NCBI GenBank assembly: GCA_028023455.1
Contig: JAQFVV010000029.1
Location: 10,520,644-10,584,643 of the forward strand
Source: Epiperipatus broadwayi
Taxonomy: Eukaryota > Onychophora > Udeonychophora > Euonychophora > Peripatidae
DNA length: 64,000 nucleotides
Direction: 5' to 3'
This document shows positions 56,726 to 64,000 of the stretch, one piece after another. Numbering within the stretch: position 1 is the first letter of the stretch; each line of letters begins with the position of its first letter. Both the position numbers and the translations under genes were made by a program. The notes below the pieces were generated by a model. It saw only the letters and a program-made list of their open reading frames with translations, ran no database searches and was not told the origin of the DNA.

Positions 56726-57530
56726 ACAATTAATGGTACAGTACATGTTTTCTAACAGAGTTGAAAGTCTTCTTCAATAAGTGTAGTGAGAGAGAGAGAG
56801 AACTTGAACACAACAGTCATTGGCTGGTCTGAAACCAGCTAATTCTATAGATAAAGCAAGTTCAAATATGGGTAATAATCTTGTCAAAAGCACATATTCA
56901 AAACATTTGTAAGTGTAGTTGAGTGAAAAATTGGGCACAAGTTCTTATCAGAATCTGGTGCATTTCCTGGTTTCAGAATGGCAATAATTTTGGCCAGTTT
57001 TCAACAGTCAAGTATATGAATTCTTTGCAAAATATTTGTGTAAAGAGTGATAAGTCAGTTAATTGATCTAACAGCCAAGTGTTTCAGAAAATCAGGTAAG
57101 ATACCATCTACATCTGTAGCCCTTCTATTTTTAATTAACCAGGCATTAATCACTTTTTCTGAGTTAACTTCTGCACTGAGTGGGGTTGATTTTGCAAATG
57201 TCGATTACAGTTCCCTAGCAAGGAGTTTAAGCTTCCTGATTTTTCAAAGACTGGGTTCTAACCTGACTTGTCTGTTCAATGTGCTCACAAGGTTATCAGA
57301 TGAAATTTTCCATACTATGTGTAATAGGTTTCCACTAGCATCCAATAGGAATCTCAGAAGATTTTCTATTTAAGTGGATGAAGCTAAGTTTTTCATCAGA
57401 GCTGATTGGTCTTAATTTCATGGAATCATCAAGTAACTCTATCATCAGTGAATATCCCTCTACTAGATCTCCAATTCCTCATATTTCTCAAATAGTTCTT
57501 TACACCTTGAATCCCAGTAAAAGAGATAAG

Positions 57531-57960
57531 GTTTATGAAAGTTTCAGGAAATGATGAGTTTTATAAATACAATGATGTAAATATTGAAATGTCTGAATAT
57601 TTGTTATGAAATCAATACTTGTGCATTTATTATTTCAAAAAAATTTAGTTTGTGCTCCCCTGCCACCAGAAAGATATCAAAATATAGAGTTTACTATCCC
57701 AAACTATAATAATAAGAGTAGGCTTTTTGAATATTCATATTGGTGACAAAATAGATCCCAATATTACTATTGTCCTAAGCTATGGCTACAGCCATGGAAT
57801 GGTCATTTCATTGCAGGTGTTCCATAGTTGATATTATAATATAGAATTAAATAAAGTATTGTAAGATCATGTCTATGTATTTTTTCATTTTTTTTAATGA
57901 AAAATAAGTTTTTAGAAAAGCAATTAACAGAAAATCCAAAAAGGAACTTTTTAGATAAAT
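57531..57960. other. No recognisable gene
   Basis: AT-rich spacer between the LINE relic and the long hairpin. Confidence 0.4.
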
Positions 57961-57963
57961 ATT

Positions 57964-58218
57964 TAATAATAATAAATAAATATTCTACATACATATAAAT
58001 AAGTAAAGTTTTTAATAAAATTTTATAGCTTTATAGCTGAGCCGCTTTCCAGCCAATCTTTAAAACCCCATAATCATAGCTATTTAATATATAAAAAAAG
58101 CTATGGTTATGGGGTTTTAAAGATTGCCCTGAAAGTAGCTCAGCTATAAAGCTATGAAATTTTATTAAAAACATTACTTAGTTATATGTATGTAGCATAT
58201 TTATTTATTATTATTTTA
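57964..58218. repeat. Long near-perfect hairpin (~115 bp arms)
   Basis: The left arm (TATTCTACATACATATAAAT, TTTTTAATAAAATTTTATAG, CTTTATAGCTGAGC, AATCTTTAAAACCCCATAA) is mirrored by 58097-58218 with few differences, around a loop of only ~16 bp (near 58081-58096). No coding sequence. It is either a recent foldback insertion or the stem of a hairpin RNA; the tiny loop and high arm identity set it apart from the other foldbacks. Confidence 0.8.
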
Positions 58219-60600
58219 TAATTTTAAAATGATGGATATATATTACTCTAAATATTTAATGAAAGAATTGTATTTTCATTTTCCATTATTCATTCATAGA
58301 ACATAATCTTTCTTGTTTTAGAATAAATTCTATTTACATATATCAAAATTTGAAAATATTGCATATATTTTTCCACTTAGTTAATAATAAAGTTCTTTTA
58401 CTAAAAAAAATTATTGAATGGATTAAACTTTAATAATATCAAATAATAATGACTCATGGGTAACTGATATTCCCTACAACAGTGATGGTTTTAAATTATA
58501 CACATGTGTGCAAGCGATTTTAGTAGTTTATAATAACTGCCCCCTTTTTTGGAATGTTATTCAATTTACAATATTTGTGGATATGTCTTGCTTTTGCTAA
58601 GCTTACTTAAGTTATTATAAATTTAAAAAATTAGTAAAAATTACACATAGTTTTATATCAATTAAAGAAAATGACATTTGCAGTTAATGTTTTTGATAAA
58701 AAAAAAATCATAAATGTCTTATTTACTGTATTATTATTATTTTTATTTCTTTTTAATTTATAATATATATTAAATAATACTCCACTAATCTTTACATCTT
58801 CCAATCAAATAAATGGTTAATAAAATCATAAATAAATATCTAGTCATAATATTAAGGCAATATATATATATAATATACTATGTATGATTTTATATATATA
58901 TAGAAATTATGACAAACATTTTACAAATTAATTTCACTTTTTTATCTATCATTTAAATGAAAGAGGGGAGCACATTTTAGCAGTAAAATTACTTTCAAAG
59001 TTTTTATTATATTATTTAAACTCAGACATTTGAAATGCACAAGACATATATGAGAATTATGGAAATTTTATTATTTATACAATGAGAAAAACAAACAAAT
59101 TATTGACCTATAAATTTTCAGTAATTAATTTCATTAATTATCCAAAGTACATATAAATAATTATTTTTATAAAAATACTTTTATGCCTTTTTTTATGCAA
59201 GAAATTGATGAATGATATTTTCACAATAATTATCTAATGACATAATTTTCAATGAATATTATCAATAGATTTGTAATTGGATGTTGGACTATTTCCCTCA
59301 TATAATTTAAATATTAAATGTTTTTAGAAAAATTTAAACCTTGTTTATATTTTTTCAAATACTATCAAGTGTTCAGTACCACACACCTTAGTATAGACTA
59401 TAGAATACATTTCAAGTGATGTTAGTCTTCTTCAAAGATTGCTGACCTATTTGTGATAGTATTAGTATGGGAATGAAACTAGTGACCCTCTAAAAAATTA
59501 GGATATTTTGTCAAAGTCAACAAACAATAGAAATTTTATATATTTATTTATAAATCGTTCTAATTTGTCCATTTTTTTGAAGGGCAAGGCTAATGAGTGG
59601 TAAGCAGCTTTTTAAACTTTTTTTTACGTCTCTTTCTCTGTCCAACGTGTTTGTGTTTTCCCAATCAAACACATGCTTATTAGTAACTTTTGTCTCACTA
59701 ATCATTTTTTGTGAATTTTTTTTCTATTTTTTCAATGTCTATTCACATGGTCTTTCATACATGTAGCTTTTATTTATCAGCATTTGCAGTTTTGCAGAAG
59801 TTAGGATTTTTCAGTGTGTTATGATGACATTGGAAACTGTTTTGATATATTGCTTCATTTTTTTAGTTTATCTTTTATCTCTGTATTTATGGATAAACTA
59901 CAGAATCTATAATTATTTTTGCTTTTGATGTTTATTTTTATTGTCATTTTTTTAATGATAGCTAATTGATAACTATTCTTCATGAGAATTTGTTCTTTGG
60001 TGAACTTTTCATTTTCTAAATCACTGACTTCTGAATAAATTTTATTTACACCGCTTTATAATGATAGTATACTTTCTCTGAGTGTATGTGAAGGAATTCT
60101 GAAACAACAGTTTTGATTTTGCCATGAATAAGTCTTGTTACAAACACAACTTAGTTTTTGTTCTAGATTCTATTATAATTTTTTTTCCAGTTTTCCATGT
60201 TTGATATCTACTAAACATATGTTATAAAAATATATTAATAGTTAATATTTCCTCCATCCATCATTCATATATTTCACCAAAGTGTAAATTTAATTTCTAA
60301 AAAATTTCATCCATGATAATGGATAATTAATCTTTTAAACAAATATTAAATACTTGGCATAGACCTAATATTATATCAAATTTTAGGCATGATGAAAAAC
60401 TACATCTTAAATTGTTTGGATGTAAATTAACTTTGCTATGCAAATATAAATCTGAAGGGAATATTCCTAAAAATTTGTAAGTTAAATCTACAGTTTATTC
60501 TCAGGAACTGAAAAAATTATTCAGAGTGATAAGTAAGGCTCTGATAATGAGAAATAATAAATACTCATAATTTTTAAAATGTAAAATCTTGCATTCTATT
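58219..60600. other. No recognisable gene; one Z fragment
   Basis: AT-rich. A family Z arm fragment is at about 59281-59345 (ATGTTGGACTATTTCC, TTTTTAGAAAAATTTAAACC). T-rich tracts around 59550-60200. No exon or domain recognised. Confidence 0.4.
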
Positions 60601-61020
60601 AATACCAGAGAATATTTGCTAACAACAACTTCTGATGAAGTCTTTTCAAGAGTTTTTAATTTAGTAAAAAATCACATGCTAAAGTATATGAAAAAACAAA
60701 ACAAAAAAAGAAACTTTTAAATCTATGCTCCAAATAATTTAGCAGCTCCATTAATTAAAAATCTTAGTTCTAAATATTTAATTGAGCTGAAACTTCTGTT
60801 AGGAAAAAAGATTAAACTTTTCCAACTCATCATCTAATATCCTTTCATTACATACAATGTCAATAACTGAAAAAGATACTTGCAAATTATTCTTAAAAAA
60901 CAGTAGAATTACACAGAAGAATAAAAAGAACAATTGACAGATATCAGTAATTCAAATCAAGTCTTACTTATACCAAAAAAGAAACTATTAACTCTCTCAA
61001 ACTAGATAAGCCAATAATCT
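60600..61020 (+). pseudogene. Coding-like fragment, possibly a Penelope N-terminus
   Basis: A frame near 60752-60820 reads NLSSKYLIELKLLLGKKIKLF, reminiscent of the conserved N-terminal NLS-x-x-L-x-x-x-E-x-x-LL-x-KGL-x-F block of Penelope proteins. Lys/Asn-rich pieces with stops follow. No RT motif is attached, so this is only a suggestion. Confidence 0.25.
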
Positions 61021-61027
61021 TTCTTCT

Positions 61028-61428
61028 ACCACTAAACATCACATGATCACCATTTCTTATGTTTGCTCATAACTGTTATGAAAACTGGTAAAACTGTCCA
61101 TACAATAGTGCCACTCAGTGCAAGTCAGAGTAATCAATGGATTCCAGAAGGCTTGTGCATAAAATCCCTATCTAGTGCTTAATCATCCAAAATCCCCAGA
61201 CTAGTTTTTAGTTAGTGGTTACATCAGTGAGGAGCCTTGGATCTGAGAGCACTGCATCTAGATCTTATGATCTAATACAACCTTCCAGCAGTCACCTTTT
61301 ATCTCTACTTAACTACAAAACTATGATTTGCACATAGGTGGCACTACTGTATGGAGAGTTTGGCCTGTTTTAATAACAATTATAAGCAAGCATAAGAAAT
61401 GGTGATCATGTGATGTTTAGTAGTTTAA
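61028..61428. mobile_element. Family X, copy X8
   Basis: Here both ends carry the extended terminus: ACTAAACATCACATGATCAC on the left and GGTGATCATGTGATGTTTAG on the right, giving a symmetric foldback. One ribozyme half (~61190-61240, minus strand) has CTGATGT in place of CTGATGA and AAAA for GAAA, so it is dead. No clear target duplication was found. Confidence 0.7.
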
Positions 61429-61559
61429 TACCAATCCTGCCTAATAGGATAGTGGTGGCTATGGTTATTAAAGAACTAAAGACACGAAAATGTGTGAGTA
61501 CTGAACTGAGTTTATACCTATATGACTATATAAGCTAATGAGCTTGGATTGAAAATATT

Positions 61560-61840
61560 TTTGTGTTTTTAATTTTATTCTCATAGTTTTGTAGTTAAGT
61601 ACAGATAAAATGTGATTGCTGGAGGGTTGCATTAGATCCTGAGATCTAGGTGCAGTGCTCTCAGATCCAAGACTCCTCACTGATGAAAGCCACAAGCTAG
61701 AAACTAGTTTGGAGATATTGGATGAGTAGACACTAGATTAAGGATTTTATGCACAAGCCTTCTGGCATCCATTGATTACTCTGACTTGCACTGAGTGGCA
61801 CTACTGTATGGAGAATTTTGCTTGTTTTAATCTTTTTTCT
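61560..61840 (+). mobile_element. Family X, copy X9 (right half, inverted partner of X8)
   Basis: TTTTGTAGTTAAGTACAGAT, GCTGGAGGGTTG and the following ribozyme region are the inverse of 61195-61330 in X8. X8 and X9 thus form a larger ~760 bp inverted structure. The right end is CTACTGTATGGAGAATTTTG, CTTGTTTTAA, without the usual extension. Confidence 0.65.
61674..61715 (+). ncRNA. Hammerhead ribozyme, family X (compensated stem II)
   Basis: CTGATGA is at 61680-61686. Stem II AGC (61688-61690) pairs with GCT (61696-61698) around CACAA; the other copies have GGC with GCC. GAAA is at 61700-61703, stem III ACTAGT follows, and position 17 is T (61709) instead of C. Stem I pairs TC-TCA with TGG-GA with one C-A mismatch. 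The paired change G-C to A-T in stem II argues for selection on RNA structure; C17 to U would slow but not abolish cleavage. Confidence 0.7.
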
Positions 61841-61845
61841 ACTGG

Positions 61846-63313
61846 AAAAGTTAATGTTACAATTGTAATATTGATTATGATAATGAAATATGAGTCTCAT
61901 AGCAGGTCAATGCAAAAGGAATAGCAAAGAATCTTAGTAACCTAGAAACATCTCTATAAGCATTAATTAGAAATTTCAGATATTTTACTGATTCAGTAAA
62001 AAATACATGTTTTAGTAAAATTACTCATTCTATACTCTATCTAAAATCCATAAGAACCATGTTCCTTTAAATCCTATAATCAATTCTAGAAATTCAATAT
62101 GTCAACATTTATCAAGTTTTTAGTCCTTTGATTCTAAGCACTTTATGGAATTAATCAAAAACAGGAAGTTGAAATAATGACATATCAGTAAACATTGTCT
62201 ATAGTAAGGAAAAGATTAAATAAGGATAATAGTTTATAAACCAGAATAACTATTCCTATTAACAGTATAATAAAACTGTTATATATTCTATATAATCACA
62301 GCATACTTTCAATATAATGCAGAATTCCACCAATAAAATAAAAAAATGACTATAGGTTAGCCATTGTCACTTTCTGATTAGCAACATTTACATGGAGAAA
62401 TGTAAAACCAAGGTTATAAATATTACTCCATTTCAACCAAAAGTCTGTTGCTATATCTGACACATTTTTGCATGACAGTATGGTGAAGCATTATTATACA
62501 GTCTGCATGTCTAAAGTGACATTCTTATTGACTGTATTGTCTTTGCAAGATCACAAGCATGTTCTCCCTGTCACATTATTAATACATATATCTCAATCAT
62601 ATTTGCACAAAAAATAGAATTGGAGTCAAAATTAATGCATAGAGTTCTAAGATAAAAATGTGCTTGCACAAACATACAATTATTTTATCACAGTTAAACA
62701 AAGAGATGAGTGTGGTACAAGAGACTCGTTTTACTGAGCTCTGCATTAACCTTCAGTCACTCAAGTTAAAATAGAAAAGTAAGATAAAAAATATGAGAAT
62801 AAAAGAAAAAGCACAGATAAAAGAAAGAAAAAAAGTTATTATCAAAAAAATTATCTAACCTTCAGAGATATTTTAACTTGCAAGATGACAGAGAATATTT
62901 TGTCAGGTGTTGCTTATTTTCTACTTGTAGCTAATTCTTAATATATGTTAGACATTTTACTAATGACTACCTGAGATCTCTGTTACCTGATTTCAGTACT
63001 AAACAATAATTAATTAATCTGTGTTGAACATGAGCCCTATATTTGAAAACATCCTACATTCAGATTACAGATAAGACAGATCATATGCTAATCTCTTTGC
63101 CATGAGATTTTTCTTTATGTCAATCTACTTTTTTATATATATTATTGAATACTTAATTGAAACAGCTGCTATAGAGAGGGAAAATATACTCAGTAAAAAA
63201 CTTCATTCATTGAACATCTAATATTTTACTAAGAGAAATATTACCTTTTGCGTCAAGCAATAAATCATCAACTTAAAAAAAAAATATTTAAGTTCCAATA
63301 GAATAATTATTAA
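61846..63313. other. No recognisable gene
   Basis: AT-rich sequence with somewhat fewer simple repeats than elsewhere. No exon, domain or terminal repeat recognised; presumed upstream intron or flank of the SH3 gene. Confidence 0.4.
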
Positions 63314-63326
63314 TTAAAACTGAGTA

Positions 63327-63591
63327 TTAAACAAGGCAAAACTCTCTCCATACTGTAGTGCCACCCTGTGCCAATCAGAGTAATCAATGGATGCCAGAAG
63401 GCTTGTGCATAAAATCCCTATCTAATGCCTACTCATCCAATATCCCCAGACTAGTTTCTGGCTTGTGGCCATCAACATCCATTGATTACTCTGATTGGCA
63501 CAGGGTGGCACTACTGTACGGAGAGAATTTTGCCTTGTTTAATAACAATTATGTGCTAGTATGAGCTAGTGATCATGTGATGCTTAGTGGT
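63327..63591 (+). mobile_element. Family X, copy X10 (foldback with perfect 13 bp TSD)
   Basis: A 265 bp copy flanked by perfect duplications TTAAAACTGAGTA (63314-63326 and 63592-63604). The left arm (TTAAACAAGGCAAAACTCTC, GTGCCACCCTGTGCC) mirrors the right arm (GGCACAGGGTGGCACTAC), followed by the unpaired right extension ending ATGCTTAGTGGT. On the minus strand the ribozyme region keeps GCC-A-GAAACTAGTCTGGGG but CTGATGA has been replaced at the arm junction, so the core is incomplete. Confidence 0.85.
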
Positions 63592-63803
63592 TTAAAACTG
63601 AGTATGTAACAACTAAAAAAAATGTTTCTACTTTAAAATAAATTGAGCAAGGATTTTTAAAATTATTTCTACCAATTGTCTATGAAACAAAATAATTCTA
63701 AATAATTAATATTATTATATATTTAAAAAAACACTGAGGAATATTTTAAATTTAAAATAAACTGGCATATTTAGTATTAAAAAAATTTCTTAATATGATA
63801 GTT

Positions 63804-63976
63804 GAAATTAAATTGAAAGGCTGCAAACCTCTTGCACTTATTATAATACTTAACTGACAGCCAATCAGGTGTTATGATGGCTGTCTGAATAATGTAAACA
63901 CAAGACAGATAATTTTACAAGAAAAGGGTGATCCACCAGCGCGAGAGGTTTGCAGCCTTTCAATTTAATTTCAACT
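63804..63976. repeat. Small foldback/MITE (36 bp near-perfect TIRs)
   Basis: Ends GTTGAAATTAAATTGAAAGG, CTGCAAACCTCTTGC and their inverse GCGAGAGGTTTGCAGCCTTT, CAATTTAATTTCAAC enclose ~100 bp. The interior has TGACAGCCAATCAGGTG and an inverted TGGCTGTC. Flanking TAG/CTA could reflect a TA target site. No coding sequence. Confidence 0.7.
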
Positions 63977-64000
63977 AACTGTCTGCACTTTATAAAATAA

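Larger units (their letters stand above)
55160..57530 (-). pseudogene. Jockey/CR1-like LINE relic, split by foldback X7
   Basis: The minus strand carries the RT fingers (IAIILKPGNAPDSDKN at ~56990-56940; ATDVDGILPDFLKHLAVRS at ~57120-57060), the palm start (CSSAFDTVWMKELIYKL at ~56240-56190), DRKFRAILGDYTCTYSSENG, then GLSQQSILPSLLFS and FIYAYELALTF at ~56010-55980. A thumb piece follows (PKYLGIKLYCTLPFKPHL at ~55800-55750). FIYAYEL corresponds to FIYADDL with both catalytic Asp lost. C-terminal remnants run to ~55165 (CPIYQTPVGIFALHNLEEVA). Element X7 (56258-56725) interrupts the palm. Confidence 0.75.

Noticed and set aside
60628-60650. CTGATGAAGTC on the plus strand near 60.63 kb
   Set aside because: No paired stem II and no GAAA; chance match.

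Overview
This window is intronic, repeat-dense DNA from an animal nuclear genome. It is very AT-rich (roughly three quarters A+T by eye) and has GT-AG introns up to 14 kb. It carries many decayed LINEs, Penelope-like elements (PLEs), small foldback elements, a Tigger/pogo element and a hAT element. There are no bacterial-type operons, no tRNA or rRNA genes and no CRISPR array. The species cannot be named from the sequence; a compact genome is unlikely and an AT-rich invertebrate fits best.

Only one cellular gene is supported. It lies on the minus strand, with three exons at 54628-54890, 40184-40300 and 36385-36502. They join in consistent phase and encode an acidic/serine-rich linker, a complete SH3 domain and most of a second SH3 domain. 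The arrangement and motifs match the p47phox/Tks (SH3PXD2) family of PX-SH3 scaffold proteins. Exons for the PX domain (expected upstream) and for the end of the second SH3 domain (expected downstream) were not found.

The rest is mobile DNA. 1-9.7 kb: an unidentified decayed element, an RTE-type LINE relic and a small foldback. 9.7-14.4 kb: hammerhead-bearing repeats and a LINE with a C-terminal zinc knuckle. 14.6-22 kb: a nested complex in which two Penelope copies lie head to head with a Tigger relic between them; one copy is broken by a LINE, two foldback elements and a small dispersed element. 22-27 kb: mostly featureless, with one well preserved hAT MITE. 27-32 kb: another Penelope copy with two nested insertions, then a LINE 3' end. 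36-44 kb: two exons and several foldbacks. 44-50 kb: an unidentified C-rich block, a long CR1-like LINE with an esterase ORF1, and a second type of Penelope C-terminus. 53-64 kb: a third GIY-YIG fragment, the linker/SH3 exon, a Jockey/CR1-like LINE split by a foldback, long hairpins and more foldbacks.

The main discovery is a set of small repeat families (called V, X, Y and Y3 here) that carry self-cleaving hammerhead ribozyme cores of the Penelope/retrozyme type. Each has CUGANGA, a paired stem II, GAAA, a palindromic stem III and an NUH cleavage site, and stem II changes compensatorily between copies. Several of these families, and others without a clear ribozyme (W, Z, T), are flanked by 8-17 bp target-site duplications, and some are tandem or foldback dimers. 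This suggests they are non-autonomous, ribozyme-processed retroelements, perhaps mobilised by the GIY-YIG Penelope elements present here; the last point is inference.
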